This document shows, piece by piece, positions 1 through 6,716 of a stretch of DNA of 13,000 bases. Within the stretch, counting starts at the first letter, position 1; the number at the start of each line of letters is the position of its first letter. The notes below the pieces were generated by a model. The model searched no databases, was not told the DNA's origin, and saw nothing but the letters and a program-made list of their open reading frames with translations. This stretch comes from JBBQUN01 sp038212405 (GTDB lineage Bacteria; Actinomycetota; Acidimicrobiia; Acidimicrobiales; SZUA-35): assembly GCA_038212405.1 (NCBI GenBank), contig JBBQUN010000123.1, forward strand, positions 1 through 13,000, given 5' to 3'. A program made the translations under genes and the position numbers.

Positions 1-851
1 TCGGCGTCGACAGCCGACAACGTGCGACGAGCACGAGCGATGATTGGTTCATCGATCATCGCTCCGTCGACAACGGCTACCCCCAGCCCGGCAGTGGCGG
101 CCTTCTCTGCAGCCTCGATGACCCGACGAGCGTGGGCGACAGCGTCGTCGCTCGGGCTGAACGCTCGGTTGGCCAGTTCGACCTGAGCGGGATGGATGCA
201 GAGCTTGCCGCTGAACCCCATGTCGGCTGCCTCGCTCGCTTCGCGTTCGAAACGCTCGCGATCGGCGAAGTCGACGACGACCTGGTCGAGGGCAACGATC
301 TGCGCTGCCCTGGCGGCAACGACCAGCTGCGCCCGTGCCACCGCCACTTCGGCGTTGCCGGCAGTCCGGTTGCCGCCCAGGTCGGTCACGAAGTCCTCGG
401 CGCCGAGGTAGACCGCATCGAGACCCGCAGCACAGATGGCGGGAGCAGCAAGGAGGCCACAGGCCGTTTCGATCCCGCCGACCACGCCAACCTCACCAAG
501 ACCGGCCATGGCCATCGCCCCGCGTGCAAAGTGCACGTCGGCGGCCGAGTCGAGCATTGGCAGGACGATGCCATCGACCGAAGCAGCCGCGGCTGCGGCC
601 AGATCATCGAAGAAGTGTGGGGTCGACAGGCCGTTGACTCGCACCAGCAGGCGCAGTCCTCGACGCTCGACGCCAGCACCACCGATCGCTCGTAGTGCCG
701 CTCTGGCATCGGCCTTTCCGGCCGCCGGCACGGCATCTTCGAGATCGAGGATCCCAAAGTCGACACCAACCGACTGTGCCTTCTCGATGAAGCCGGGTCT
801 GGTCGCTGCACCGAAGATCCCGCTTCGCCAACGAAGCGATCGACTATTCAT
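1..851 (-). CDS. HpcH/HpaI aldolase / CitE-like CoA-ester lyase, 3' end cut by window edge
   Basis: Likely cleaves or hydrolyses a beta-hydroxyacyl-CoA such as a malyl-CoA or citramalyl-CoA type ester in the cytoplasm. I translated 283 codons; no stop is reached before base 1, but the family is about 270-300 residues, so little is missing. Visible motifs: ATRPGF near residue 16, DLEDAV (36-41, the acidic pair typical of CitE), RVN at 71-73, GIETA with E128, GAEDF with E152/D153 (expected Mg2+ ligands) and GFSGKLCIHPAQ at 212-223, the family's C-terminal signature. The usual LPK after the third strand reads LPM (M99). The ATG at 849-851 overlaps the end of the GntR gene by 8 bases (ATGAATAG), so translation is probably coupled. 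This explains the absence of a spaced ribosome site. Family assignment is firm; the exact substrate (malyl-, citramalyl-, other CoA ester; lyase or thioesterase) is not determinable. Confidence 0.88.
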   Translation of the reverse strand, partial: MNSRSLRWRSGIFGAATRPGFIEKAQSVGVDFGILDLEDAVPAAGKADARAALRAIGGAGVERRGLRLLVRVNGLSTPHFFDDLAAAAAASVDGIVLPMLDSAADVHFARGAMAMAGLGEVGVVGGIETACGLLAAPAICAAGLDAVYLGAEDFVTDLGGNRTAGNAEVAVARAQLVVAARAAQIVALDQVVVDFADRERFEREASEAADMGFSGKLCIHPAQVELANRAFSPSDDAVAHARRVIEAAEKAATAGLGVAVVDGAMIDEPIIARARRTLSAVDA

Positions 852-1569
852 CCCAGAATCCCTGGGTTCGCAGGGCCTCGGCCGCGGCCAGCCCGCTTTC
901 GCGAAGGTGGTGTTCCATCGCGATCCTGGCCGCCTCGCCGTTGCGCGCTCGCAGAGCTTCGACGATGGCCCCGTGGTGCTCGACCGCACGGCCGTTCCAA
1001 CCGTCGGCGAACTCGTAATAGTTGGCCGGCACCGATCGTTCCAGATGCCGAAGGAGCCAACGAGTGCGTCGCGGTGCTGCGGAATTGATCAGCCGATGGA
1101 ACTGGTGGTTCAACGCCGAAAGGTCTTCCTTGGTCTTCGACGTGAATCGGGCATGCACCTCGGCGAGCGCTTCGATCTGCGCGTCGGTGAGCGTGGTCGC
1201 AGCCAACGAGGCGGCCCGCCCCGACACCACGCCGAAGAGCTCATAGTGGTCGACGATGTCTTCGGGAGTGAGGCGAGCGACGAAGGCACCGCGCCGCGGC
1301 GTCACGTCGAGCAAGCCCTCTTGACCCAGTACGACGAGTGCCTCTCGGATCGGACTGCGACTGACGTCGAGCGCTTGGCCGACCGCATCTTGATCGATCT
1401 TTTCACCCGGCTTCAATGCTCCGGTCAGGATCAGGTCTCGCACGTAGGCGGCGATCTCGTCGGCAAGACTCCCCCGCCGACGGATCTCGGGCTCGACCCG
1501 CCGATACGCACTCTCGAAGGAGGAGCTCCCGAATCGCGAACTCTCGACCTGGTCCCGGTCGTCGCTCAT
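844..1569 (-). CDS. GntR-family transcriptional regulator, FadR/FCD subfamily
   Basis: Ligand-responsive DNA-binding regulator, 241 residues from the chosen start. The N-terminal winged helix-turn-helix spans roughly residues 32-100. It includes IRDLIL-like helix 1 (YVRDLILTGAL), LKPGEKI, the recognition segment DVSRSPIREAL and the wing TPRRGAFVA. The C-terminal all-helical FCD domain has the expected metal/ligand histidines in NHQFH, VEHHGAI and MEHHL. I chose the ATG at 1567-1569 because it forms a 4-base ATGA overlap with the ferredoxin stop. An in-frame ATG at 1623 would add 18 residues inside the ferredoxin gene with no support. The gene sits inside the catabolic operon between ferredoxin and lyase, so it probably regulates this locus and itself. 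FadR-type members usually repress and are released by a pathway acid or CoA ester. The ligand and operator are unknown. Confidence 0.9.
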   Translation of the reverse strand: MSDDRDQVESSRFGSSSFESAYRRVEPEIRRRGSLADEIAAYVRDLILTGALKPGEKIDQDAVGQALDVSRSPIREALVVLGQEGLLDVTPRRGAFVARLTPEDIVDHYELFGVVSGRAASLAATTLTDAQIEALAEVHARFTSKTKEDLSALNHQFHRLINSAAPRRTRWLLRHLERSVPANYYEFADGWNGRAVEHHGAIVEALRARNGEAARIAMEHHLRESGLAAAEALRTQGFWDE

Positions 1570-1826
1570 GCTGGGCTGTCGTCGTCGCTGAGCGGCACGA
1601 TGCTGATCGCTCCGCTGGGGCATCGCTCGATTACGCGCGCCGCCCGATCGGCGGGCAGCGTTGCTCCATCGACGACGGTGGAAATGGCTTCATCGTCGAT
1701 GAAGAAGACCTCGGGTTCGAGCATCTCGCACTGGCCGATGCCGACACAGATCGTGGTGTCGACGGTCAGGGTCACGCTGTCGTTGTTCACGGGGCCGTCG
1801 CCGGTCATGTTGTTGTCGCTGTTCAC
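1566..1826 (-). CDS. [3Fe-4S]-type ferredoxin, P450 redox partner
   Basis: Small 86-residue electron-transfer protein. The cluster motif is C27-x5-C33 followed far downstream by C69-P70. The position that holds the second cysteine in [4Fe-4S] ferredoxins is I30, the pattern of [3Fe-4S] ferredoxins that feed actinobacterial P450s. The PEVFFIDDEA and RCPSGAISI segments are also characteristic. The start is a GTG at 1824-1826 that overlaps the P450 stop by 4 bases (GTGA). An ATG six codons later (1806-1808) is possible but has no better ribosome site. Immediate coupling to the upstream P450 argues that it is that enzyme's dedicated partner; it might also serve the distant P450 at 11672-12940. 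No ferredoxin reductase is present in the window, so a genome-encoded reductase must supply electrons. Confidence 0.92.
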   Translation of the reverse strand: MNSDNNMTGDGPVNNDSVTLTVDTTICVGIGQCEMLEPEVFFIDDEAISTVVDGATLPADRAARVIERCPSGAISIVPLSDDDSPA

Positions 1827-3076
1827 GGGGTTCTCGCTTCTACCTCGAAGTCGACCGAGAGCACGCCATGGACGAAGTTCGAGCCGATTCGCTTTGCCGG
1901 CTCGGTCGGGCGGAGGTCGACGTCGGAGGCGATGAGTTCTTCGAGGAAGATCTGAATTTCCATCCGAGCCAGGAAGGCACCAAGGCAGAAGTGCGAACCG
2001 CCTCCGCCGAAGGCGAAATGGGGATTCGACTCGCGGCTCAGATCGAAGACGAACGGATCGTCGAAGACCTCGGGGTCACGGTTCGCCGAGGCGTACCACA
2101 TGACGACCTTGTCCCCGGCGGCGATGTGGGTGCCGGCAAGCTCGGTGTCCACCGCTGCGGTGCGACGCATGTGGAGGACGGGCGTCGCCCACCGCAAGAT
2201 TTCCTCGACCGCCTGATCGATCTTGTCTGGATGCTCACGCAGCCACTGCAACTGCTCGGGAAACTCCGCAAGCGCCATCGCACCATGCGTGATCGCCGTA
2301 CGAGTCGTTTCGTTGCCGGCGAAGATCAACACGTGAAAGAGGTTGCGGTATTCGCTGTGGCTGAGCTTGTCGCCATCGTCTTCGGCCAGCACGAGCATCG
2401 TGACGATGTCTTCCTGCGGCTCGAGCCTGCGGGCCATCCCGAGCTGTTCGCCATACTCGAACAACGCATGACTGGCCGGGCTCCCGAACGGGAGAAGCCG
2501 GAGTTCTGTCGTGTTCCCGAACGCATCAGGCGGCAACGATGGCTGATCACCAGTACCTTCGACCAGGTAGTTCGACAGCTCGACGAGGTAGTCGGCATCG
2601 TCGACCGGCACACCGAGCACCGCCAGGATCACCCGAATCGGTAGTGGCGCGGCCACCATCTCGACCCAGTCACCCCCGCCGGCGGCAACATAGTCGTCGA
2701 GCAGTTCGCGTGCGATGGAGCGGGTGGTGGCTTCCCACGCCCGAATGTTGCGCGGCGTGAACGCCTTCGAAACAAGGCGGCGCAATCGAGTGTGATCGGG
2801 CGCATCGGTGTCGATGATCGACCGCCGGGCTTCGAGCGCGTCGGCTTCGAGATCCCACAGATTGGTGTGCCCGATACCAGACGAGAAGACCGCAGAATTC
2901 GCGGAGACGGCCTTGACATCGGCGTGGCGGGTGACCGCCCAGAATCCGCTCTTCTCGTACGGGTGCCAGACCAAACCGGGCTCGGCACGCAGACGCGCCA
3001 TCGTCTCGTAGGGAATCGCCTCGACGTATTGGGCCGGGGACGTCAGGTCGGGAACGAAACTCGATTCGCTGGCCAT
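1823..3076 (-). CDS. Cytochrome P450 monooxygenase (operon copy)
   Basis: 417-residue soluble bacterial P450 that should insert one oxygen atom from O2 into a small hydrophobic or amine-derived substrate using ferredoxin electrons. Motifs: C-helix DHTRLRRLVSKAFTPR (94-109), I-helix oxygen-activating AGNETT (253-258, Asn then Glu before Thr257), ExxR at E292-R295, and heme loop FGGGGSHFCLG with thiolate ligand C364. The heme loop is one residue longer than in P450cam, as in CYP124/125-like actinobacterial enzymes. The reading frame is open up to 3304, but the start is placed at the ATG 3074-3076. This gives normal family length and lies one base after the GS-like gene's stop. The ferredoxin follows with a 4-base overlap. 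Strongly similar in many blocks to the P450 at 11672-12940, for example RRTA-VDTEL and IAAGDKVV. CYP family number and substrate are not assignable by eye. Confidence 0.95.
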   Translation of the reverse strand: MASESSFVPDLTSPAQYVEAIPYETMARLRAEPGLVWHPYEKSGFWAVTRHADVKAVSANSAVFSSGIGHTNLWDLEADALEARRSIIDTDAPDHTRLRRLVSKAFTPRNIRAWEATTRSIARELLDDYVAAGGGDWVEMVAAPLPIRVILAVLGVPVDDADYLVELSNYLVEGTGDQPSLPPDAFGNTTELRLLPFGSPASHALFEYGEQLGMARRLEPQEDIVTMLVLAEDDGDKLSHSEYRNLFHVLIFAGNETTRTAITHGAMALAEFPEQLQWLREHPDKIDQAVEEILRWATPVLHMRRTAAVDTELAGTHIAAGDKVVMWYASANRDPEVFDDPFVFDLSRESNPHFAFGGGGSHFCLGAFLARMEIQIFLEELIASDVDLRPTEPAKRIGSNFVHGVLSVDFEVEARTP

Positions 3077-3077
3077 G

Positions 3078-4418
3078 TCAGCTGTTCTCCATGTAGCGGG
3101 CACGTTCCCAATCGTTGATGTCGTCGCCTTCGCCTGCGTGCTCGGCACCGAGTGCGACTTCGGCGGCAACGATGGAGGCGAAACTCTTCGAGAAGGTGTC
3201 GCCCAGTTGGCGTGCGAGGGCACTGCCCTGGAAGGCGGCCAACGAAACAGCGAGGCTCGTCGGGAGCGGTTCACAGTCACCGGGGTTGGTGTACATGTCG
3301 CCAACGCATCCAGGCCTCAGCTCGAGGTTGCGCTCGATCCCGTCACAGCCCGCGGCGAGGAGCCCAGCGATCATGAGATACGGGTTGGCATCGGCCCCAG
3401 CCGATCGGTACTCCACTCGGTTGGCGGCCGAGCCGGCCTCGACGATGCAACGAGCCATGACCGTGCGGTTGTCGAGCCCCCAGTGAATGTGGGTGGGGCA
3501 GAAGGTGTAGGGCCGCACTCGGCGGGGACCGTTGAGGGTTGGAGCCCCGAGAACGGCCAACGCCGAAGCGTGTTCGAGTTGGCCGGCAAGCCAGTGCGAC
3601 ATCAAGTCGTTCGGTTCACCGTCACTGTCGGCGAAGGCGTTGCGACCGTTGGCCTTCAGGCTCGTGTGGATGTGCATCCCAGAGCCCGACTGGTCGGCCC
3701 ATGGCTTTGGCATGAAGGTCGCCCGGAGGTCATGGGCGAAGGCCACTTGTTTCACGATGCTCTTGAACACTGCGGTCGAGTCGGCCATGGTCATGGCGTC
3801 CGACGGGCCGGTGTTGACTTCGACTTGGCCTGGTCCGTATTCCAGGTTCGACGACTCGACCTCGATCCCTGCGCCTGCGATCGCATTGCGCATGTCGTGC
3901 AACACCTCTTCCAGGTCGAGGCGTTGCGTGAGCGAGCTGTACTGAACATCATTCATGGCGGGCTGCCAATCCGGCGTGCAGAGATAGAACTCGAGTTCGG
4001 TTGCCACGTACGGGTCGATGCCGAGAGCGGCGCAGCGCTCGACCTGTGTTGCCAACACCCCTCGTGGCGCCAGCGGGTGGCGCTCGTTGCGGTGGTCGAG
4101 TGCTTCGGTGAGCACCAGCGCATACCCCGGCCGGTGGGTGAAGATCCTGGTGGTCGGGATGTCGGGAACGAGCCGGCAGTCGAGATAGCCGGTATCCATG
4201 TTCACGAAATCGTTGTCGGGAAGATCGTTCAGAATGTCGAAGACGAACATCGCGTCGGCAATGTTCACCCCGGCCGTGGCAATCGATGCGAGAAATCGTG
4301 CAATCGGCACCCGTTTGCCTCGGAGGTGCCCCTGGGTATCGGGGGCAGCGACCTCAACGGTGTGCACCGCTCCTGTTGCGGCCAACGAAACCAGGTGTTC
4401 GAGTGACATCTCTTCCAT
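3078..4418 (-). CDS. Glutamine-synthetase-family ligase, probably gamma-glutamyl-amine (not ammonia) ligase
   Basis: 446-residue ATP-dependent ligase of the GS fold, expected to activate glutamate's gamma-carboxyl and join it to an amine. Catalytic-domain motifs: ELEFY (E141, E143), NLEYGPGQVEVN (E193, E200), PKPWADQSGSGMHIH (H249, H251), RPYTFCPTHIHWG near 302-314, and VEYRSAGADANPY with E336 and R338; these supply the metal and ATP sites. The N-terminal DGSS loop that binds ammonium in true GlnA is not recognisable, and the glutamate-binding Asn before GSGMH is Ser244. Both point to a GS-like amine ligase (PuuA, IpuC and anilide-synthase type) rather than nitrogen assimilation. Start: ATG 4416-4418 with AGAAGG six bases upstream; a second in-frame ATG lies three codons later. 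The P450 begins one base after its stop, and an alcohol dehydrogenase precedes it by 43 bases. Substrate unknown. Confidence 0.88.
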   Translation of the reverse strand: MEEMSLEHLVSLAATGAVHTVEVAAPDTQGHLRGKRVPIARFLASIATAGVNIADAMFVFDILNDLPDNDFVNMDTGYLDCRLVPDIPTTRIFTHRPGYALVLTEALDHRNERHPLAPRGVLATQVERCAALGIDPYVATELEFYLCTPDWQPAMNDVQYSSLTQRLDLEEVLHDMRNAIAGAGIEVESSNLEYGPGQVEVNTGPSDAMTMADSTAVFKSIVKQVAFAHDLRATFMPKPWADQSGSGMHIHTSLKANGRNAFADSDGEPNDLMSHWLAGQLEHASALAVLGAPTLNGPRRVRPYTFCPTHIHWGLDNRTVMARCIVEAGSAANRVEYRSAGADANPYLMIAGLLAAGCDGIERNLELRPGCVGDMYTNPGDCEPLPTSLAVSLAAFQGSALARQLGDTFSKSFASIVAAEVALGAEHAGEGDDINDWERARYMENS

Positions 4419-4423
4419 GGCAT

Positions 4424-4430
4424 GCCTTCT
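4424..4430 (-). promoter_or_regulatory. Ribosome binding site of GS-like ligase
   Basis: The minus strand reads AAGAAGG shortly before the ATG at 4418, close to the anti-Shine-Dalgarno complement. It decides the start at 4418 over the longer open frame reaching 4688. Confidence 0.6.
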
Positions 4431-4461
4431 TTTCGTTACGTGGATTGGTGAGAACTGGCGA

Positions 4462-5424
4462 TCAGGGGACGAGGACGAGGCGACCGGCGACATCACCGGA
4501 ACGGAGACGATCATGAGCCATCTGCGCTCGTGCCAGCGGCAGTGTTTCGACCGAGGGCATGGCCGAAGGCTCACGGCGAGCAAGTTCGAGCAGCTCGTCG
4601 AGTTGGGCCCTGCTCCCCCACACGCTGGTACGGAAGCGCGCTTCGTGCGGCACTGCGGCAAAGCCAAAGGGGATTCGACCTCCGGCAAGGCCGACGACGA
4701 TCACGTCACCCTGCTTCGCAACCGACTTGGCCGCCCGCTCCAATGTCGCGGGCGCTCCGATGAAGTCGATGACCACATCGGCGGGGTCGACATCGATGTC
4801 ACCGCCGACGGCCACCGACGCACCGAGTTCGATCGCTCGTGCCTGCTTGCTCGGATCGAGGTCGATCGCGGTCACCGAGGCCTCGGTTTGCAGACGAAGA
4901 AAGGCGATGGCCATCTGCCCCAGCCCACCGGCACCGATCACCACTGCTCGCCCGTCACGACCCCGATGTCGAAGTGCGTCCAGGGTGTGACTCACCGCCC
5001 GAAACGCGGTCAGTCCGCCACAGGCGAGAGGGGCGGCGGCAATCGGGTCGAGTCCGCCAAGTGATGCGAGGTACCGCCGATGTGGCACCCACATCTGTTC
5101 GGCATAGCCGCCGTCGGTGAACAGCCCAGCCTCGGTCGAATCGGTACAGATCATCTCGAGACCATCGGCGCACTGCACGCAATGCCCGCAGCCCCATGGG
5201 GCATAGACCATGACCGGACCGAGTTCGTGATGAACGCCGGTCACTTCGTGGCCGAGCACCAAGGGCAGCGGACTCGGGAAGTCGCCGTCGACCACGTGGA
5301 GATCGGAGTGACAGACACCGCAGGCAGTGACGTCGATCAATTCGCCGCCCTCGTGGGTTGGCAACGGGTGATCGTCTCGAACGTCGAGTGGCTGATTGAT
5401 TCCGGGGAGAACAACGGCTCGCAT
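4462..5424 (-). CDS. Zinc-dependent medium-chain alcohol dehydrogenase, short variant
   Basis: 320-residue MDR-superfamily oxidoreductase, likely oxidising an alcohol (perhaps the product of the neighbouring P450) to an aldehyde or ketone with NAD(P)+. Catalytic zinc ligands: C35 in ACGVCHSD, H59 with E60 in LGHEVTG, and C135 in PLACGGL. Structural zinc cysteines are C79, C82, C85 and C93. The Rossmann motif is GAGGLG (164-169), and the strand end AIDLD (186-190) favours NAD(H). The protein is shorter than the usual 340-350 because the stretch between GHE and the first structural cysteine is only about 18 residues. The customary GV-x-GDRV loop is absent. No frameshift is apparent, since both flanks stay in one frame with conserved motifs. 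It starts 20 bases after the acyl-CoA dehydrogenase stop, so the two are co-transcribed. Confidence 0.93.
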   Translation of the reverse strand: MRAVVLPGINQPLDVRDDHPLPTHEGGELIDVTACGVCHSDLHVVDGDFPSPLPLVLGHEVTGVHHELGPVMVYAPWGCGHCVQCADGLEMICTDSTEAGLFTDGGYAEQMWVPHRRYLASLGGLDPIAAAPLACGGLTAFRAVSHTLDALRHRGRDGRAVVIGAGGLGQMAIAFLRLQTEASVTAIDLDPSKQARAIELGASVAVGGDIDVDPADVVIDFIGAPATLERAAKSVAKQGDVIVVGLAGGRIPFGFAAVPHEARFRTSVWGSRAQLDELLELARREPSAMPSVETLPLARAQMAHDRLRSGDVAGRLVLVP

Positions 5425-5444
5425 GACTCGATCCGTCCGATCGC

Positions 5445-6614
5445 TCAGTAGCTCTTGGGAAGGCCGAGGGCCTTCTCGCCGAGAAAGGCCAGGATGAGAT
5501 TGTTGTTGATCGGCGCCACTTGGTAGAGCCGGGTCTCACGGAACTTGCGCTCGACGTCGTACTCGACGGCGAAGCCGAACCCGCCGTGGGTGTCGACCGC
5601 AGCGTTGGCCGCCGCCCACGAGGCGTCAGAGGCGAGCATCTTTGCCATGTTGGCCTCGGCCCCGCACGACTGTCCGCCATCGAACAAGGTGGCTGCCTTC
5701 CAGCGCATCAGGTTGGCCGCTTCGAGGTTCGCATAGGCCCGAGCAAGCGGGAACTGCACGCCCTGGTTCGCACCGATCGGACGGCCGAACACGTGGCGCT
5801 CGTTGGCGTACGCCGCTGCTCGCTCCAACAAGAAGCGACCGTCGCCGATGCACTCGGACGCGATGAGGATCCGTTCGGCGTTCATGCCGTCGAGGATCTG
5901 TCGGAAGCCGTTGCCCTCGACCCCGATCAGTGCGTCAGCCGGAATCGTCACATCGTCGAAGAACACTTCGGTGGTCGCGTGGTTCATCATGGTCTCGATC
6001 GGGTTGATCGTCAGACCGGGAATGAGGTCACCGTTCTCCTGTCGCATCTCGACGATGAACACCGAGAGGCCGGCAAGTCGATCGGGGACCTGGTCGATCG
6101 GTGTCGTGCGGGCCAGCAGGATCATCAGGTCGGAGTGTTCGGCCCGCGAGGTCCAGATCTTCTGGCCGTTGATTCGCCACACATCACCGTCGCGCTCGGC
6201 CCGGGTGCTGATCTTGGTGGTCTCGGAACCGGCTCCCGGTTCGGTGACGCCGAACGCTTGCAAACGCTTGGTGCCGTCAGCGACCTTCGGCAGATAGCGC
6301 TGCTTCTGTTCCTCGGAGCCGTGACGAAGCAACGTGCCCATCACGTACATCTGGGCGTGACACGCGCTGGGATTGCCACCCGACGCCGAGATCTCCTCGA
6401 GGATCACCGATGCGCCGGCCAGGCTCAGTCCGCCGCCGCCGTATTGCTCGGGGATCAACGCGCCCAACCAACCGTGGCGGGTCAGGTCGTCGACGAACTC
6501 GGTTGGATACCGGTTCGGTTCGAGTCCCTGCCAGTAGGTGCCGGGGTACTTGTCGCACAGGCGGCGGACTTCGGTTCGAATGGTGGCGAAGTCTTCTGGC
6601 TCATCGAAATTCAT
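5445..6614 (-). CDS. Acyl-CoA dehydrogenase family flavoprotein
   Basis: 389-residue FAD enzyme expected to introduce an alpha,beta double bond into an acyl-CoA, passing electrons to ETF. Family features: FGVTEPGAGSET (121-132, FAD/substrate loop), QKIWTSRAEHSD (151-162, flavin contact), NERHVFGRPIGANQGVQF (271-288), and GGFGFAVEYDVERKFRE (344-360). The C-terminal segment normally carrying the catalytic Glu of MCAD-type enzymes (IYEGT) reads LYQVAPINN, with Pro368 at the Glu position. E247 in GMNAERILIA aligns with the alternative base used by isovaleryl-CoA and long-chain dehydrogenases. Substrate may therefore be branched. First gene after the terminator at 6686-6713, so it probably heads the catabolic transcript. 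The ATG at 6612-6614 has an AGGA stretch about 11 bases upstream. Confidence 0.93.
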   Translation of the reverse strand: MNFDEPEDFATIRTEVRRLCDKYPGTYWQGLEPNRYPTEFVDDLTRHGWLGALIPEQYGGGGLSLAGASVILEEISASGGNPSACHAQMYVMGTLLRHGSEEQKQRYLPKVADGTKRLQAFGVTEPGAGSETTKISTRAERDGDVWRINGQKIWTSRAEHSDLMILLARTTPIDQVPDRLAGLSVFIVEMRQENGDLIPGLTINPIETMMNHATTEVFFDDVTIPADALIGVEGNGFRQILDGMNAERILIASECIGDGRFLLERAAAYANERHVFGRPIGANQGVQFPLARAYANLEAANLMRWKAATLFDGGQSCGAEANMAKMLASDASWAAANAAVDTHGGFGFAVEYDVERKFRETRLYQVAPINNNLILAFLGEKALGLPKSY

Positions 6615-6685
6615 TGTTTGCGAGGTTCCTTCCGGATCGGAAAAGGAGGCGGTTGATTTTCTACGAAGAATACAAAATGCAAAGA
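6615..6685 (-). promoter_or_regulatory. Probable promoter/leader region of the catabolic operon
   Basis: The segment between the terminator and the acyl-CoA dehydrogenase start is AT-rich relative to the genes. On the minus strand it contains TTTGCATTTTGTATT (6669-6683), closely matching a segment upstream of the binding-protein gene. No convincing paired -35/-10 boxes at standard spacing are visible. The call rests on position after a terminator, base composition and the shared motif. Confidence 0.45.
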
Positions 6686-6713
6686 GACCGGGATGGGCCG
6701 AAGCCCTCCGGTC
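6686..6713 (-). terminator. Intrinsic terminator after the LivM-LivG gene
   Basis: Three bases past the stop at 6717-6719, the transcript can fold with an outer stem GACCGG/CCGGTC and an inner stem GGGC/GCCC closed by a UUCG tetraloop, one of the most stable loops known. A small A/ATC internal loop separates the stems. A T-rich run (TCTTTGCATTTTG) follows directly. This separates the transporter transcript from the acyl-CoA dehydrogenase operon. Confidence 0.75.
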
Positions 6714-6716
6714 AGA

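Noticed and set aside
132..695. 187-codon plus-strand frame
   Set aside because: It is antisense to the CitE-like gene, whose motifs are continuous through this interval.
436..1935. 499-codon plus-strand frame opposite the GntR, ferredoxin and lyase genes
   Set aside because: It spans three well-supported minus-strand genes and has low-complexity Arg/Ser/Pro composition with no recognisable domain.
3077..3304. 76-residue N-terminal extension of the operon P450
   Set aside because: It lies inside the GS-like gene, has Ser/Pro/Arg-rich shadow composition, and the shorter form has normal P450 length.
3075..4406. 443-codon plus-strand frame opposite the GS-like gene
   Set aside because: It mirrors the GS-like gene almost exactly, the pattern of a codon-bias shadow; no motif is present.
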